DNA of 64,000 bases from Janibacter sp. DB-40. GTDB lineage: Bacteria > Actinomycetota > Actinomycetes > Actinomycetales > Dermatophilaceae. The notes beneath the pieces are model-generated. The model did no database searches, was not told the origin of the DNA, and worked only from the letters and a program-made list of their open reading frames with translations. The stretch spans positions 558,001 through 622,000 of the forward strand of contig NZ_CP120360.1 in the NCBI RefSeq assembly GCF_029510815.1, read 5' to 3'. The translations under genes were made by a program, and so were the position numbers. Position 1 is the first letter of the stretch; the number at the start of each line of letters is the position of its first letter. Positions 40,269 to 50,980 of the stretch are shown here, piece by piece.

Positions 40269-41378
40269 ATGGCACCTGAGGTCCCCACCCCCCGGACGGG
40301 GGGCGATGTCGCAGTCAGCTCCGAGCTGCCCGAGCGCGCTCCGCTGCGCAAGCTGCCGCGGCGGCACTGGGCCTTCGCGGCCAAGCGGGCGCTGAAGGAG
40401 TTCTCGAGCGACGGGTGCACGGACCTCGCGGCGTCCCTGACCTATTTCTCGGTGCTCTCGATCTTCCCGGCCATGCTGGCCCTCGTCTCCATCCTCGGCC
40501 TCGTCGGTGAGCCGGAGGAGACGAAGAAGACCGTGCTGGACGTCATCACCCAGCTCAGCCAGGGCAATGGCGACAAGGCGATCGACACGATCTCCGGGCC
40601 GCTGGACCAGATGGTCAACTCCCCGGCGGCCGGCATCGGACTCGTCGTCGGTCTCGGTGGTGCCCTGTGGACGGCGTCCGGGTACGTCGGCGCCTTCGGT
40701 CGCGCGCTGAACAGGGTGTACGGCGTGGAGGAGGGCCGTGGCTTCATCAAGCTGCGCCCCGCCCAGCTGGGCATCACGGCCGTGCTGCTGCTCCTCGCCG
40801 CGGTCTCCGTGCTGGGCATCGCCGTCAGCGGCGGGCTGGCGCGCGCCATCGGAGAGACCATCGGTCTCGGGGAGGCCGCGGTCACGACGTGGAACCTCGC
40901 GAAGTGGCCGGTCATCCTGCTCATGGCGATCTTCATGATCGGCCTGCTCTACTTCGCGACGCCGAACGTACAGCGACCCTTCCGCTGGCTCAGCCCGGGG
41001 GCCGCCCTGGCGATCATCGTCGCGATCATCGCCTCGATGGGCTTCTTCTTCTACGTCTCGAACTTCGGCTCGTACAACGCCACCTATGGCTCGCTGGCCG
41101 GTGTCATCGTCTTCCTGCTGTGGTTGTGGATCCTCAACAACGTGCTGCTCCTCGGTGCCGAGTTCGATGCCGAGCTCGAGCGGTCCCGCCAGCTGCGTGT
41201 CGGCGAGGCCGTGGAGGGCGGGCTGGTCCTCGAGGTCCGCGACACGACGAAGTCCGACGCCGCCGCCGAGAAGCACGAGGCGGACCTCGAGCAGGCCCGG
41301 TCGCTGCGGATCCAGGGCCTGCACGACCACGGCAGGTCGGCAGCGAAGCTGGCCGACGAGGACATCCGACGGGACTGA
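40269..41378 (+). CDS. YihY/virulence factor BrkB family membrane protein
   Basis: 369-residue integral membrane protein of the YihY/BrkB (UPF0761) family, often annotated as ribonuclease BN although the true RNase BN is a different protein. LAASLTYFSVLSIFPAMLAL is the family's first membrane segment, and SLAGVIVFLLWLWILNNVLLLGAEFDAELER its last; about six segments in all. The charged C-terminal tail (about 60 residues) is cytoplasmic by the positive-inside pattern. Monocistronic, between the str terminator and the S10 region. Molecular function unknown. Confidence 0.9.
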   Translation: MAPEVPTPRTGGDVAVSSELPERAPLRKLPRRHWAFAAKRALKEFSSDGCTDLAASLTYFSVLSIFPAMLALVSILGLVGEPEETKKTVLDVITQLSQGNGDKAIDTISGPLDQMVNSPAAGIGLVVGLGGALWTASGYVGAFGRALNRVYGVEEGRGFIKLRPAQLGITAVLLLLAAVSVLGIAVSGGLARAIGETIGLGEAAVTTWNLAKWPVILLMAIFMIGLLYFATPNVQRPFRWLSPGAALAIIVAIIASMGFFFYVSNFGSYNATYGSLAGVIVFLLWLWILNNVLLLGAEFDAELERSRQLRVGEAVEGGLVLEVRDTTKSDAAAEKHEADLEQARSLRIQGLHDHGRSAAKLADEDIRRD

Positions 41379-41701
41379 CTCCCTCGATTTGGACTGCGGT
41401 CCCACGCTCTGGCACACTGTTCAGGTTGCTTGTTGAGCGGTGACGCCGTGATCGGATTTGCCCTGGTCATGGAGGTGCCGCCCTCCCGATGACAACGCAT
41501 CGAACCGCGTCCTGCGCGGGGCGACACATCGGACGAGAGCATGATCCGGTTCCACCGGGTCGCTGACCAGACCGCACGACATGGCCCTCGGGCTCGTCGT
41601 CGGGCCGCGGAGCGGGTGCGACACACCCGACCGCGTGGGTCGGAGGCCCGGAGGGACCCACACAGACCAGGCAAGACGGCGAGAGAGAGACGGAAGCACA
41701 G
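41379..41701 (+). promoter_or_regulatory. S10 operon upstream region and leader
   Basis: 323 bases without a gene. A promoter candidate lies at its left end (41389-41418), so the leader would be about 275 bases. Long leaders ahead of rpsJ are common; I did not find an L4-binding structure of the E. coli type. The sequence close to rpsJ is purine-rich (GAGAGAGACGGAAG) and supplies the ribosome site. Confidence 0.5.
41389..41418 (+). promoter_or_regulatory. candidate S10 operon promoter
   Basis: TTGGAC (41389-41394), 18 bases, CACACT (41413-41418). Moderate match to both boxes. Confidence 0.4.
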
Positions 41702-42010
41702 ATGGCGGGACAGAAGATCCGCATCCGGTTGAAGTCGTATGACCACGAGGTCATCGACAACTCGGCGCGAAAGATCGTCGACACCGTGACCCGTGCCGGC
41801 GCGACGGTTATCGGCCCCGTGCCGCTGCCGACGGAGAAGAACGTGTTCTGCGTCATCCGGTCGCCGCACAAGTACAAGGACAGCCGCGAGCACTTCGAGA
41901 TGCGCACCCACAAGCGCCTCATCGACATCATCGACCCGACGCCCAAGGCCGTCGACTCGTTGATGCGTCTCGACCTCCCGGCTGACGTCAACATCGAGAT
42001 CAAGCTCTGA
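41702..42010 (+). CDS. rpsJ: 30S ribosomal protein S10
   Basis: 102-residue S10 (NusE). It binds the 30S head and also the KOW domain of NusG, linking translation to transcription. [17 protein letters not shown] and [20 protein letters not shown] match; length is standard. First gene of the large ribosomal cluster; rplC starts 17 bases on. Confidence 0.98.
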   Translation: MAGQKIRIRLKSYDHEVIDNSARKIVDTVTRAGATVIGPVPLPTEKNVFCVIRSPHKYKDSREHFEMRTHKRLIDIIDPTPKAVDSLMRLDLPADVNIEIKL

Positions 42011-42027
42011 TCCGGGAGAGACGAGAC

Positions 42028-42684
42028 ATGACCACCACCATGACCAAGACCGTCAAGGGCGTCCTCGGCGAAAAGCTCGGCATGACGCAGGTCTGGGACG
42101 AGGAGAACCGCCTCGTTCCCGTGACCGTCGTCCAGGCCGGGCCGTGCGTCGTCACCCAGATCCGCACCACCGAGACCGACGGCTACGAGGCCGTCCAGCT
42201 CGCCTACGGCGCGATCGACCCCCGCAAGGTCAACCAGCCCACCAGCGGCCACTTCGCCAAGGCCGGTGCCACCCCGCGCCGCCACCTCGTCGAGCTGCGC
42301 ACGAGCGACGCCTCCGAGTACAGCCTCGGTCAGGAAGTCACCGTCGAGCTGTTCGAGGTCGGCCAGGAGGTCGACGTCACCGGCACGACCAAGGGCAAGG
42401 GCTTCGCGGGCGTCATGAAGCGCCACGGGTTCGCCGGTGTCAGTGCCTCCCACGGTGCTCACCGCAACCACCGCAAGCCGGGCTCGATCGGTGGCTGCGC
42501 CACCCCGGGCCGCGTCTTCAAGGGAATGCGCATGGCCGGCCGCATGGGCGGCGAGCGCCAGACCACCCAGAACCTCACGATCCACGCGGTCGACGCTGAC
42601 AAGGGCCTGCTGCTCGTCAAGGGCGCCGTCCCCGGCCCCCGCGGTGGCATCGTCCTCGTCCGCGCTGCAGCGAAGGGAGCCTGA
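42028..42684 (+). CDS. rplC: 50S ribosomal protein L3
   Basis: 218-residue L3, whose long loop ([14 protein letters not shown]) reaches the peptidyl transferase centre. [15 protein letters not shown] opens the conserved part. ATG 42028 follows GGGAGA; an in-frame ATG 4 codons later is a possible alternative. The rplD GTG follows one base after the stop. Confidence 0.97.
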   Translation: MTTTMTKTVKGVLGEKLGMTQVWDEENRLVPVTVVQAGPCVVTQIRTTETDGYEAVQLAYGAIDPRKVNQPTSGHFAKAGATPRRHLVELRTSDASEYSLGQEVTVELFEVGQEVDVTGTTKGKGFAGVMKRHGFAGVSASHGAHRNHRKPGSIGGCATPGRVFKGMRMAGRMGGERQTTQNLTIHAVDADKGLLLVKGAVPGPRGGIVLVRAAAKGA

Positions 42685-42685
42685 C

Positions 42686-43327
42686 GTGCCGACCATCGAC
42701 ATCATCAGCCCGCAGGGCTCGACCTCCGGCACCGTCGAGCTGCCCGCCGAGATCTTCGACGTGCAGGTCAACGTCCCGCTGATCCACCAGGTCGTCGTCG
42801 CCCAGCTCGCCGCCGCGCGTCGGGGCACGCACAAGACCAAGACGCGGGCCGAGGTCCGCGGCGGTGGCATCAAGCCCTACCGCCAGAAGGGGACCGGCCG
42901 CGCCCGCCAGGGCTCGATCCGTGCGCCGCAGTTCGCCGGCGGTGGCATCGTCCACGGCCCGCAGCCGCGTGACTACGGTCAGCGCACCCCCAAGAAGATG
43001 AAGGCCGCCGCCCTGCGCGGTGCCCTCTCCGACCGGGCGCGTCACGGCCGCATCCACGTCCTCAGCTCGCTCGTCGAGGGCGACACCCCGTCGACGAAGG
43101 GCGTCACGTCCGTCCTCGACGGAATCACCGAGCGCAAGAACCTGCTCGTCGTGATCGAGCGCGGCAACGAGACCGCGTGGAAGTCGGTGCGCAACCTCGC
43201 CGACGTCCACGTCCTCTTCGCCGACCAGCTCAACACCTACGACGTGCTCTGCGCCGACGACATCGTCTTCACCCAGGCGGCGCTCGAGGGCTTCCTCGCG
43301 CCCAAGACAGAGGGGACTGCCAAGTGA
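42686..43327 (+). CDS. rplD: 50S ribosomal protein L4
   Basis: 213-residue L4, an early assembly protein lining the exit tunnel. The tunnel loop region reads [15 protein letters not shown] and [14 protein letters not shown] with no insertion of the kind linked to macrolide resistance. GTG 42686 is set by AAGGGAG upstream; the next gene overlaps by 4 bases (GTGA). Confidence 0.97.
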   Translation: MPTIDIISPQGSTSGTVELPAEIFDVQVNVPLIHQVVVAQLAAARRGTHKTKTRAEVRGGGIKPYRQKGTGRARQGSIRAPQFAGGGIVHGPQPRDYGQRTPKKMKAAALRGALSDRARHGRIHVLSSLVEGDTPSTKGVTSVLDGITERKNLLVVIERGNETAWKSVRNLADVHVLFADQLNTYDVLCADDIVFTQAALEGFLAPKTEGTAK

Positions 43328-43638
43328 GCCAGATCAGTTCAGGTTCCCAGACCAAGGACCCGCGCGACATCCTCATTCGTCCCGTCGTGTCCGAGAAGTC
43401 CTACGGCCTGCTCGACGAGGGGAAGTACACCTTCATCGTCGACCCGCGGGCGAACAAGACGGAGATCAAGATCGCCGTCGAGCAGATCTTCGACGTCAAG
43501 GTCGACTCCGTGCACACCATGAACCGTGTCGGCAAGGCCCGGCGCACGAGGTTCGGTACCGGTAAGCGCAAGGACACGAAGCGCGCGATCGTCACCCTCC
43601 GCGAGGGCACGATCGACATCTTCGGCGGCCAGGGCTGA
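43324..43638 (+). CDS. rplW: 50S ribosomal protein L23
   Basis: 104-residue L23 at the tunnel exit, the docking point for trigger factor and [22 protein letters not shown] and the late [12 protein letters not shown] are typical. GTG 43324 overlaps the rplD stop. Confidence 0.97.
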   Translation: MSQISSGSQTKDPRDILIRPVVSEKSYGLLDEGKYTFIVDPRANKTEIKIAVEQIFDVKVDSVHTMNRVGKARRTRFGTGKRKDTKRAIVTLREGTIDIFGGQG

Positions 43639-43660
43639 CGGAGAGGACAAGGAAGAACCA

Positions 43661-44497
43661 ATGGGTATCCGCAAGTACAAGCCGACCACTCCCGGTCGCC
43701 GCGCCAGCTCCGTCGCCGACTTCGTCGAGGTCACGCGTGACACGCCGGAGAAGTCGCTGGTCCGCCCGCTGAGCAAGTCCGGTGGCCGCAACGCCTCCGG
43801 CCGCATCACCAGCCGTCACATCGGTGGTGGCCACAAGCGTGCCTACCGCGTCATCGACTTCCGTCGCCACGACAAGGACGGCGTCCCCGCGAAGGTCGCG
43901 CACATCGAGTACGACCCGAACCGCACCGCCCGCATCGCGCTGCTGCACTACGCCGACGGGGAGAAGCGCTACATCCTGGCGCCGAACCGCCTCGGTCAGG
44001 GCGCGGCCGTCGAGAACGGCCCGGGCGCGGACATCAAGGTCGGCAACAACCTGCCGCTGCGCAACATCCCGGCCGGTACGACCGTCCACGCGGTCGAGCT
44101 GCGGCCGGGCGGCGGCGCCAAGCTGGCCCGCTCCGCCGGTTCCAGCATCCAGCTGCTCGCCAAGGAGGGCCAGTACGCCACGCTGCGCATGCCCTCCGGC
44201 GAGGTCCGTCGTGTCGACGCCCGCTGCCGCGCGACCATCGGTCAGGTCGGCAACGCCGAGCAGACCAACATCCGTTGGGGCAAGGCCGGCCGCATGCGGT
44301 GGAAGGGCAAGCGCCCCACCGTCCGCGGTGTCGTGATGAACCCGGTCGACCACCCGCACGGTGGTGGCGAGGGCCGCACGTCCGGCGGTCGTCACCCCGT
44401 CTCGCCCTGGGGCCAGCCCGAGGGCCGTACCCGGCGTCCCGGCAAGGCGAGCGACAAGCTCATCGTCCGTCGCCGCCGCACCGGCAAGAAGCGCTGA
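43661..44497 (+). CDS. rplB: 50S ribosomal protein L2
   Basis: 278-residue L2, required for peptidyl transfer and subunit joining. [13 protein letters not shown] starts it and [12 protein letters not shown] near residue 230 holds the conserved His close to the active centre. GACAAGGAAG precedes ATG 43661; longer in-frame reading overlaps rplW and is not used. Confidence 0.98.
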   Translation: MGIRKYKPTTPGRRASSVADFVEVTRDTPEKSLVRPLSKSGGRNASGRITSRHIGGGHKRAYRVIDFRRHDKDGVPAKVAHIEYDPNRTARIALLHYADGEKRYILAPNRLGQGAAVENGPGADIKVGNNLPLRNIPAGTTVHAVELRPGGGAKLARSAGSSIQLLAKEGQYATLRMPSGEVRRVDARCRATIGQVGNAEQTNIRWGKAGRMRWKGKRPTVRGVVMNPVDHPHGGGEGRTSGGRHPVSPWGQPEGRTRRPGKASDKLIVRRRRTGKKR

Positions 44498-44512
44498 TAG
44501 GAGCATTGGGAA

Positions 44513-44794
44513 ATGCCTCGTAGTTTGAAGAAGGGCCCCTTCATCGACGACCACCTCCAGAAGAAGGTGGACGCCCAGAACGAAGCGGGCAGCAAGAACG
44601 TCATCAAGACCTGGTCGCGCCGTTCGGTGGTCTCGCCGGACATGCTCGGCCACACCCTCGCCGTGCACGACGGCCGCAAGCACGTCCCGGTGTTCGTCAC
44701 CGAGGCGATGGTCGGCCACAAGCTCGGTGAGTTCGCCCCGACCCGCACCTTCCGCGGCCACGTGAAGGACGACAAGAAGGGACGTCGTCGCTGA
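44513..44794 (+). CDS. rpsS: 30S ribosomal protein S19
   Basis: 93-residue S19 of the 30S head ([28 protein letters not shown]). Its stop overlaps the rplV ATG (TGATG), and the following two junctions are of the same kind, a run of coupled genes. Confidence 0.98.
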   Translation: MPRSLKKGPFIDDHLQKKVDAQNEAGSKNVIKTWSRRSVVSPDMLGHTLAVHDGRKHVPVFVTEAMVGHKLGEFAPTRTFRGHVKDDKKGRRR

Positions 44795-45204
44795 TGCCTG
44801 CCACCGACACCACCGAGCAGGAGGCCCTGGTCGCCCGTGCCTCCGCACGTCACGTGCGCGTCACGCCGATGAAGGCGCGCCGCGTCGTCGACCTGATCCG
44901 CGGCAAGGACACCCAGACCGCGATCGCCACGCTGCAGTTCGCCCCCCAGGGTGCTGCCGAGCCGACCCTGAAGGTCCTCAACAGCGCGATCGCCAACCTG
45001 CGCGTCAAGGCCGACGAGGCGGGGGAGCCGTTCGACGAGCGCAACCTCCTCGTCACCTCGGCCTACGTCGACGAGGGTCCGACGATGAAGCGTTTCCGTC
45101 CGCGGGCCCAGGGCCGCGCCGGCCGGATCAACAAGCGCACCAGCCACATCACCGTCCTCGTGACGAGCAAGCCTGAGAAGGCCGCGAAGGGAGGGACCCG
45201 CTGA
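44794..45204 (+). CDS. rplV: 50S ribosomal protein L22
   Basis: 136-residue L22, slightly longer than E. coli L22 at both ends. The beta hairpin that lines the tunnel ([18 protein letters not shown]) is intact, with no deletion of the macrolide-resistance type. Coupled on both sides. Confidence 0.97.
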   Translation: MPATDTTEQEALVARASARHVRVTPMKARRVVDLIRGKDTQTAIATLQFAPQGAAEPTLKVLNSAIANLRVKADEAGEPFDERNLLVTSAYVDEGPTMKRFRPRAQGRAGRINKRTSHITVLVTSKPEKAAKGGTR

Positions 45205-46028
45205 TGGGTCAGAAGATCAACCCGCACGGCTTCCGTCTGGGCATCACCAACGACCACAAGAGCCGCTGGTTCGCCGACTCCAACAAGGAGGGTCAGCGTT
45301 ACCGCGACTACGTCAAGGAGGACGTGGCGATCCGCAAGCTCCTGTCCACAGGCATGGAGCGCGCCGGGATCGCCCGCGTCGAGATCGAGCGCACCCGGGA
45401 CCGTGTGCGGGTGGACATCCACACCGCGCGTCCGGGGATCGTCATCGGTCGCCGTGGCGCCGAGGCCGACCGCATCCGCGGTGAGCTCGAGAAGCTCACC
45501 GGCAAGCAGGTCCAGCTGAACATCCTCGAGGTGAAGAACCCCGAGATCGAGGCCCAGCTCGTCGCCCAGGGCATCGCCGAGCAGCTCGCTGCTCGCGTCA
45601 CCTTCCGTCGCGCCATGCGCAAGGGGATGCAGTCCTCCCTTCGCGCCGGTGCCAAGGGCATCCGGATCCAGTGCTCCGGTCGCCTCGGTGGTGCGGAGAT
45701 GTCCCGCTCCGAGTTCTACCGCGAGGGCCGCGTGCCGCTGCACACCCTCCGCGCGAACATCGACTACGGCTTCTACGAGGCCCGCACGACCTTCGGCCGC
45801 ATCGGCGTCAAGGTCTGGATCTACAAGGGCGACATGACCGAGAAGGAGTTCGCGGCCCAGCAGGCGTCCGCCGCTCCGCGTGGTCGTGGCCCGCGTCGCG
45901 AACGTGACGACCGCCCCGCCCGCGCCCGGCGTGGTGGCGACCGCAGCAAGGAGGCGCCGGCCCAGGCCGCCGCCCCGGCTGAGGCCCCCACCGCCGAGGC
46001 TCCGGCCAAGACCGAGGGAGAGTCCTGA
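45204..46028 (+). CDS. rpsC: 30S ribosomal protein S3
   Basis: 274-residue S3 at the mRNA entry site, with the KH-domain core [16 protein letters not shown]. The last about 55 residues are a basic then Ala/Pro/Glu-rich tail ([18 protein letters not shown], then [16 protein letters not shown]) longer than in E. coli and common in actinobacteria. ATG overlaps the rplV stop. Confidence 0.97.
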   Translation: MGQKINPHGFRLGITNDHKSRWFADSNKEGQRYRDYVKEDVAIRKLLSTGMERAGIARVEIERTRDRVRVDIHTARPGIVIGRRGAEADRIRGELEKLTGKQVQLNILEVKNPEIEAQLVAQGIAEQLAARVTFRRAMRKGMQSSLRAGAKGIRIQCSGRLGGAEMSRSEFYREGRVPLHTLRANIDYGFYEARTTFGRIGVKVWIYKGDMTEKEFAAQQASAAPRGRGPRRERDDRPARARRGGDRSKEAPAQAAAPAEAPTAEAPAKTEGES

Positions 46029-46029
46029 G

Positions 46030-46449
46030 ATGTTGATCCCCCGACGGGTCAAGCACCGCAAGCAGCACCACCCGAAGCGCTCGGGCATGTCGAAGGGCGG
46101 CACCACCGTCTCCTTCGGTGACTACGGCCTCCAGGCTCTGGACCCGGCCTACGTCACGAACCGTCAGATCGAGGCGGCTCGTATCGCCATGACGCGTTAC
46201 ATGAAGCGTGGCGGCAAGGTCTGGATCAACATCTACCCGGACCGTCCGCTGACCAAGAAGCCGGCTGAGACCCGCATGGGTTCCGGCAAGGGCTCGCCCG
46301 AGTGGTGGGTGGCCAACGTCAAGCCGGGCCGGATCATGTTCGAGATCTCCGGTGTCGACGAGGACGTGGCGCGTGAGGCGATGCGCCTGGCGATGCACAA
46401 GTTGCCGATGAAGTGCCGCTTCGTCGCGCGTGAGGGTGGTGACAACTGA
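46030..46449 (+). CDS. rplP: 50S ribosomal protein L16
   Basis: 139-residue L16 near the A site of the large subunit ([49 protein letters not shown]). Starts one base after the rpsC stop and its own stop overlaps rpmC. Confidence 0.98.
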   Translation: MLIPRRVKHRKQHHPKRSGMSKGGTTVSFGDYGLQALDPAYVTNRQIEAARIAMTRYMKRGGKVWINIYPDRPLTKKPAETRMGSGKGSPEWWVANVKPGRIMFEISGVDEDVAREAMRLAMHKLPMKCRFVAREGGDN

Positions 46450-46694
46450 TGGCAGTCGGATCGAAGGACCTGACCCCGGCGGACCTGCGTGAGCTGACCG
46501 ATGACCGTCTGGTCGACGAGCTGCGCAAGGGCAAGGAGGAGCTGTTCAACCTCCGCTTCCAGTCGGCGACCGGCCAGCTGGACAACCACGGCCGTCTGCG
46601 CGCGGTCCGCAAGGACATCGCCCGGATCTACACCGAGATGCGTGAGCGCGAGCTTGGAATTGGAAGCAGCATTGGGTCCGGTGACGCGAAATGA
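46449..46694 (+). CDS. rpmC: 50S ribosomal protein L29
   Basis: 81-residue L29 at the tunnel exit next to L23. The core [20 protein letters not shown] is typical; a short C-terminal extension ([12 protein letters not shown]) is present. The rpsQ ATG overlaps its end by 4 bases. Confidence 0.96.
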   Translation: MAVGSKDLTPADLRELTDDRLVDELRKGKEELFNLRFQSATGQLDNHGRLRAVRKDIARIYTEMRERELGIGSSIGSGDAK

Positions 46695-46984
46695 GCGAGA
46701 ATGTGAAAGAAGGCCCCGTGAGCTCCACCCCAGAGCGGAACGACCGCAAGACGCGTCGCGGCTACGTCGTCAGCGACAAGATGAACAAGACCGTCGTCGT
46801 CGAGGTCGAGGACCGCGTCAAGCACGCCCTGTACGGCAAGGTCATGCGTCGGACCGAGAAGGTCAAGGCGCACGACGAGGAGAACACCGCCGGCATCGGC
46901 GACCACGTCGTCATCATGGAGACGCGGCCGCTGTCGGCGACCAAGCGCTGGCGCCTGGTCGAGATCCTCGAGAAGGCCAAGTAA
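46691..46984 (+). CDS. rpsQ: 30S ribosomal protein S17
   Basis: 97-residue S17, an early 16S rRNA binder with an OB fold ([36 protein letters not shown]). ATG 46691 gives an ATGA overlap with rpmC; an in-frame GTG at about 46718 would be a shorter alternative. A hairpin follows directly after the stop, so transcription may be reduced before rplN. Confidence 0.96.
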   Translation: MSENVKEGPVSSTPERNDRKTRRGYVVSDKMNKTVVVEVEDRVKHALYGKVMRRTEKVKAHDEENTAGIGDHVVIMETRPLSATKRWRLVEILEKAK

Positions 46985-46986
46985 TC

Positions 46987-47013
46987 CGTTCGGGGGACCC
47001 CGTCCCCCGAACG
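46987..47013 (+). terminator. hairpin between rpsQ and rplN
   Basis: Perfect 12-bp stem (46987-46998 with 47002-47013), loop CCC, 2 bases after the rpsQ stop. A second hairpin, AGAGGGAA with TTCCCTCT (47061-47080), follows within the same 180-base gap. They mark the boundary between the S10 and spc parts of the cluster. Confidence 0.6.
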
Positions 47014-47164
47014 CCCCCCGGAGTCCCGCGTGGTATCGCCGCGTAGGTCCTCCAGGGACCGAGAGGGAACGAGTTCCCTCTCCCACAGACCGAAAGTCCA
47101 GTTCGGCAAGGCTCCGTCCGGGTTCGCCCGGGCAGGAGAACCAGCACGACGACAGGAGTGAGAA

Positions 47165-47533
47165 GTGATCCAGCAGGAGTCGCGACTGCGCGTCGCCGAC
47201 AACACCGGTGCCAAGCAGATCTTGTGCATCCGCGTGCTCGGTGGCTCCGGCCGCCGGTACGCCGGCGTCGGCGACACGATCGTCGCCACCGTCAAGGACG
47301 CCATCCCCGGCGGCAACGTCAAGAAGGGCGACATCGTCAAGGCGGTCATCGTCCGCACGACCAAGGAGAGCCGCCGCGTCGACGGTTCCTACATCAAGTT
47401 CGACGAGAACGCTGCCGTCATCCTCAAGGCTGATGGCGAGCCGCGCGGGACACGCATCTTCGGGCCGGTCGGTCGCGAGCTTCGCGACAAGAAGTTCATG
47501 AAGATCGTCTCGCTCGCACCGGAGGTGATCTGA
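47165..47533 (+). CDS. rplN: 50S ribosomal protein L14
   Basis: 122-residue L14 at the subunit interface ([38 protein letters not shown] in part). GTG 47165 follows GACAGGAG. First gene after the rpsQ hairpins; rplX is 3 bases on. Confidence 0.98.
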   Translation: MIQQESRLRVADNTGAKQILCIRVLGGSGRRYAGVGDTIVATVKDAIPGGNVKKGDIVKAVIVRTTKESRRVDGSYIKFDENAAVILKADGEPRGTRIFGPVGRELRDKKFMKIVSLAPEVI

Positions 47534-47536
47534 CCC

Positions 47537-47875
47537 ATGAGCAAGCTCAAGATCAAGAAGGGCGACCTCGTCCAGGTCCTGTCCGGCAAGGACAAGGGCC
47601 TGCAGGGCAAGGTCATCTCGGTCAACACCGAGACCCAGCGCGTCGTGGTCGAGGGTGTCCAGCGGGTCACCCGCCACACCAAGGCCGGCTTCGGCGGTCA
47701 GGCCGGCGGTCTGGTCGTCACCGAGGCGCCGATCCACGTGAGCAACGTGGCCATCGTCGACCCGGAGGACAACAAGCCGACCCGCGTCAAGACCCGCGTC
47801 GAGTCCGTCGAGCGTGACGGACGCACCAAGGCGAGCCGCACCCGCGTTGCGGTGCGCTCGGGCAAGGACCTCTGA
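47537..47875 (+). CDS. rplX: 50S ribosomal protein L24
   Basis: 112-residue L24, an assembly initiator with a KOW motif ([20 protein letters not shown]). Starts 3 bases after rplN and ends one base before rplE. Confidence 0.97.
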   Translation: MSKLKIKKGDLVQVLSGKDKGLQGKVISVNTETQRVVVEGVQRVTRHTKAGFGGQAGGLVVTEAPIHVSNVAIVDPEDNKPTRVKTRVESVERDGRTKASRTRVAVRSGKDL

Positions 47876-47876
47876 G

Positions 47877-48446
47877 ATGACTGAGACCATGACCAGCCCC
47901 GCGACCCCGCGACTGAAGACGAAGTACGCCGAGACGGTCGTGCCGTCGCTGAACGACCAGTTCGGCTACACCAACCCGATGCAGGTTCCCCGCGTCGTGA
48001 AGGTCGTCGTGAACATGGGCGTCGGTGACGCCGCCAAGGACAGCAAGCTGATCGAGGGCGCCATCCGCGACCTGACCGCCATCACCGGTCAGAAGCCGCA
48101 GGTGACCAAGGCCCGCAAGTCCATCGCGCAGTTCAAGCTGCGTGAGGGCATGCCGATCGGTGCGCACACCACCCTCCGGGGTGCGCGCATGTGGGAGTTC
48201 CTCGACCGCCTCACGTCGGTCGCGCTGCCCCGCATCCGTGACTTCCGCGGCCTGAGCCCGAAGCAGTTCGACGGCAACGGCAACTACACCTTCGGTCTGA
48301 CCGAGCAGTCGATGTTCCACGAGATCAACCAGGACAAGATCGACCGCGTCCGTGGCATGGACATCACCGTGGTCACGACCGCCACGAACGACGACGAGGG
48401 CCGCGCGCTGCTGAAGGCGCTGGGCTTCCCCTTCAAGGAGAACTGA
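47877..48446 (+). CDS. rplE: 50S ribosomal protein L5
   Basis: 189-residue L5, binder of 5S rRNA and P-site tRNA contact ([39 protein letters not shown] at the end). ATG 47877 is one base after the rplX stop; the longer in-frame reading from 47814 lies in rplX and is discarded. Confidence 0.98.
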   Translation: MTETMTSPATPRLKTKYAETVVPSLNDQFGYTNPMQVPRVVKVVVNMGVGDAAKDSKLIEGAIRDLTAITGQKPQVTKARKSIAQFKLREGMPIGAHTTLRGARMWEFLDRLTSVALPRIRDFRGLSPKQFDGNGNYTFGLTEQSMFHEINQDKIDRVRGMDITVVTTATNDDEGRALLKALGFPFKEN

Positions 48447-48447
48447 G

Positions 48448-48633
48448 ATGGCCAAGACCGCCCTGATCAACAAGGCGAACAAGAAGCCGAAGTTCAAGGT
48501 CCGCGGTTACACGCGGTGCCAGCGCTGCGGCCGGCCGCACTCGGTCTACCGCAAGTTCGGCCTGTGCCGCGTGTGCCTCCGCGAGATGGCTCACCGCGGT
48601 GAGCTCCCCGGCGTGACCAAGTCCAGCTGGTAG
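48448..48633 (+). CDS. rpsZ: 30S ribosomal protein S14 type Z
   Basis: 61-residue short S14 with two CxxC pairs (CQRC and CRVC), the zinc-binding form. [20 protein letters not shown] is characteristic. Actinobacteria often also have a zinc-free S14 elsewhere for zinc limitation; none is in this window. Starts one base after rplE. Confidence 0.98.
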   Translation: MAKTALINKANKKPKFKVRGYTRCQRCGRPHSVYRKFGLCRVCLREMAHRGELPGVTKSSW

Positions 48634-48679
48634 ACGCCCGCTCGGGGGGCCTCGCTCCCCAGGCACCCCCACAACCCGC

Positions 48680-48705
48680 GTGGCTCCCTTCGTCCGAAGG
48701 GCCAC
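48680..48705 (+). terminator. hairpin between S14 and S8 genes
   Basis: GTGG (48680-48683) with CCAC (48702-48705) and CCCTTCG (48686-48692) with CGAAGGG (48695-48701), a bulged stem using the same CGAAGGG word as the terminators. It is in the 143-base gap before rpsH. Confidence 0.5.
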
Positions 48706-48776
48706 ATCCAAGAACTCCTACATCGAAGGTCGCCCCACAGGGGTGAAACCGCGATGAGAGAGGGCAGGCAGAGCCC

Positions 48777-49175
48777 ATGACCATGACCGACCCGATTGCG
48801 GACATGCTGACCCGCGTGCGGAACGCCAACTCGGCGCACCACGACGAGGTCTCCATGCCGTACTCCAAGTTGAAGTCGCACATCGCGGAGATCCTCCAGG
48901 CGGAGGGTTTCATCGCGGGGTGGACCGTCGAGGAGGCCACCGTCGGCAAGACGCTGGAGATCTCCCTCAAGTACGGCCCGAACCGTGAGCGTTCCATCGC
49001 GGGCGTGCGCCGGGTGTCCAAGCCCGGTCTGCGCGTGTACGCGAAGTCCACCAACCTGCCGAAGGTTCTCGGTGGCCTGGGCGTGGCGATCATCTCCACG
49101 TCCTCCGGCCTCCTGACCGACAAGCAGGCCGCAACCAAGGGTGTGGGCGGGGAAGTCCTCGCCTACGTCTGGTAA
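48777..49175 (+). CDS. rpsH: 30S ribosomal protein S8
   Basis: 132-residue S8, central-domain 16S rRNA binder and, in E. coli, spc operon repressor. [17 protein letters not shown] and [13 protein letters not shown] match the family. GGCAGGCAGAGCCC precedes the ATG. rplF follows after 12 bases. Confidence 0.98.
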   Translation: MTMTDPIADMLTRVRNANSAHHDEVSMPYSKLKSHIAEILQAEGFIAGWTVEEATVGKTLEISLKYGPNRERSIAGVRRVSKPGLRVYAKSTNLPKVLGGLGVAIISTSSGLLTDKQAATKGVGGEVLAYVW

Positions 49176-49187
49176 GGGGAAGCAGAC

Positions 49188-49724
49188 ATGTCGCGTATCG
49201 GACGACTCCCTGTCGCCATCCCCAGCGGTGTCGACGTCACCATCGATGGCCAGACCGTCACGGTCAAGGGCCCCAAGGGTGAGCTGCAGACGACCGTGAC
49301 CGAGCCGATCACGGTCGCCCGGACCGAGGACGGCGTCGAGGTCACCCGCCCCGACGACGAGCGCGAGTCGCGTTCGCTCCACGGGCTCTCCCGCAGCCTC
49401 ATCAACAACATGGTCGTCGGTGTCACCGACGGCTACGAGAAGAAGCTCGAGATCCACGGCACCGGTTACCGCGTGCAGAACAAGGGCAACTCCCTGGAGT
49501 TCGCGCTCGGGTACAGCCACCCGGTCGTCGTCGAGGCGCCCGAGGGGATCAGCTTCACGGTCGAGAACCCGACCCGCTTCGCCGTGCAGGGCATCGACAA
49601 GCAGCTGGTCGGTGAGACCGCTGCCAACATCCGCAAGCTCCGCCGCCCCGACCCGTACAAGGGCAAGGGTGTTCGGTACGAGGGCGAGCAGATCCGTCGC
49701 AAGGTCGGAAAGGCTGGTAAGTAA
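49188..49724 (+). CDS. rplF: 50S ribosomal protein L6
   Basis: 178-residue L6 near the sarcin-ricin loop ([32 protein letters not shown]). Two repeated alpha/beta domains of normal length. rplR starts 3 bases after the stop. Confidence 0.98.
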   Translation: MSRIGRLPVAIPSGVDVTIDGQTVTVKGPKGELQTTVTEPITVARTEDGVEVTRPDDERESRSLHGLSRSLINNMVVGVTDGYEKKLEIHGTGYRVQNKGNSLEFALGYSHPVVVEAPEGISFTVENPTRFAVQGIDKQLVGETAANIRKLRRPDPYKGKGVRYEGEQIRRKVGKAGK

Positions 49725-49727
49725 GCC

Positions 49728-50102
49728 ATGGCAATGATCGTCAAGCGAGCCAAGGGCAAGAGCGCCGCTCGTGGTCGTCGCCACCTGCGCGTGCGCAAGA
49801 AGGTCACCGGAACCGCGGCGCGTCCGCGCCTGGTGGTCAACCGCAGCAGCCGCCACGTCTTCGTCCAGGTCGTCGACGACACCGTCGGCAAGACCGTCGC
49901 CTCGGCATCGACCATGGAGGCCGACGTGCGTGCACTGGACGGCGACAAGACCGCGCGGGCCAAGAGGGTCGGCGAGCTCGTGGCCGAGCGGGCCAAGTCC
50001 GCCGGCATCGAGGCCGTCGTCTTCGACCGCGGCGGCAACCGGTACCACGGTCGCGTCGCCGCGATCGCCGATGGTGCCCGCGAAGGGGGTCTGGCGCTGT
50101 GA
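49728..50102 (+). CDS. rplR: 50S ribosomal protein L18
   Basis: 124-residue L18, the main 5S rRNA binder ([42 protein letters not shown] in part). A CGAAGGGGG word lies near its 3' end at 50081. rpsE begins 34 bases on. Confidence 0.98.
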   Translation: MAMIVKRAKGKSAARGRRHLRVRKKVTGTAARPRLVVNRSSRHVFVQVVDDTVGKTVASASTMEADVRALDGDKTARAKRVGELVAERAKSAGIEAVVFDRGGNRYHGRVAAIADGAREGGLAL

Positions 50103-50136
50103 TGCAGACCCAGAACGTCGAGAAGAGGAACATCTG

Positions 50137-50796
50137 ATGCCCGGACCCCAGCGTCGAGGCGCCGGTGCCGCTGGCACCAACGAGCGCTCCAACAACGATC
50201 GTCGTGACAACCGTGGCGGCGGAGGCCGCGGCGGTGGCCGCGACCGCAACGAAAGCCAGTACCTCGAGCGGGTTGTGACCATCAACCGCGTCGCCAAGGT
50301 CGTCAAGGGTGGTCGTCGCTTCAGCTTCACCGCCCTGGTCGTCGTCGGTGACGGTGACGGCACAGTCGGCGTCGGCTACGGCAAGGCCAAGGAGGTCCCC
50401 TCCGCGATCGCGAAGGGTGTCGAGGAGGCGAAGAAGAACTTCTTCACCGTCCCGCGCATCCAGGGCACCATCCCGCACCCGATCGTCGGCGAGGACGCGG
50501 CCGGCGTGGTCATGCTCCGCCCGGCATCGCCCGGTACCGGTGTCATCGCCGGTGGTTCCGTGCGCGCCGTCCTCGAGTGCGCCGGCATCCACGACGTGCT
50601 GAGCAAGTCGCTCGGCTCGGACAACGCGATCAACATCGTCCACGCGGTCGTCGCGGCCCTGAAGGGCCTCGAGCGCCCGGAGGCCGTCGCGGCCCGCCGC
50701 GGTCTGCCCCTGGACGAGGTGGCCCCGGCCGCCATGCTGCGCGCCCAGGCCGCTGGCCGCGCAGAGGCTGCCGACAAGGCGAAGGCGGGTGCCTGA
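50137..50796 (+). CDS. rpsE: 30S ribosomal protein S5
   Basis: 219-residue S5, longer than the 167-residue E. coli protein because of a Gly/Arg/Asn-rich N-terminal extension of about 45 residues ([13 protein letters not shown]) and a C-terminal Ala/Lys tail. The S5 RNA-binding core starts at [22 protein letters not shown] 50137 follows GAAGAGGAA; the longer in-frame reading lies in rplR. rpmD overlaps the stop. Confidence 0.97.
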   Translation: MPGPQRRGAGAAGTNERSNNDRRDNRGGGGRGGGRDRNESQYLERVVTINRVAKVVKGGRRFSFTALVVVGDGDGTVGVGYGKAKEVPSAIAKGVEEAKKNFFTVPRIQGTIPHPIVGEDAAGVVMLRPASPGTGVIAGGSVRAVLECAGIHDVLSKSLGSDNAINIVHAVVAALKGLERPEAVAARRGLPLDEVAPAAMLRAQAAGRAEAADKAKAGA

Positions 50797-50978
50797 TGGC
50801 TCAGCTGAAGGTGACCCAGACCCGTTCGGAGATCGGTGGTACCCAGCGTCAGCGTGACACGCTGCGCACCATCGGTCTGAAGCGCATCGGCGACATCGTC
50901 GTCAAGGAGGACCGCCCGGAGTTCCGCGGCATGGTCCAGACGGTTCGCCACCTGGTGACCGTCGAGGAGGTTGACTGA
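50796..50978 (+). CDS. rpmD: 50S ribosomal protein L30
   Basis: 60-residue L30 ([30 protein letters not shown]). TGATG overlap with rpsE; rplO starts 2 bases after its stop. Confidence 0.97.
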   Translation: MAQLKVTQTRSEIGGTQRQRDTLRTIGLKRIGDIVVKEDRPEFRGMVQTVRHLVTVEEVD

Positions 50979-50980
50979 TC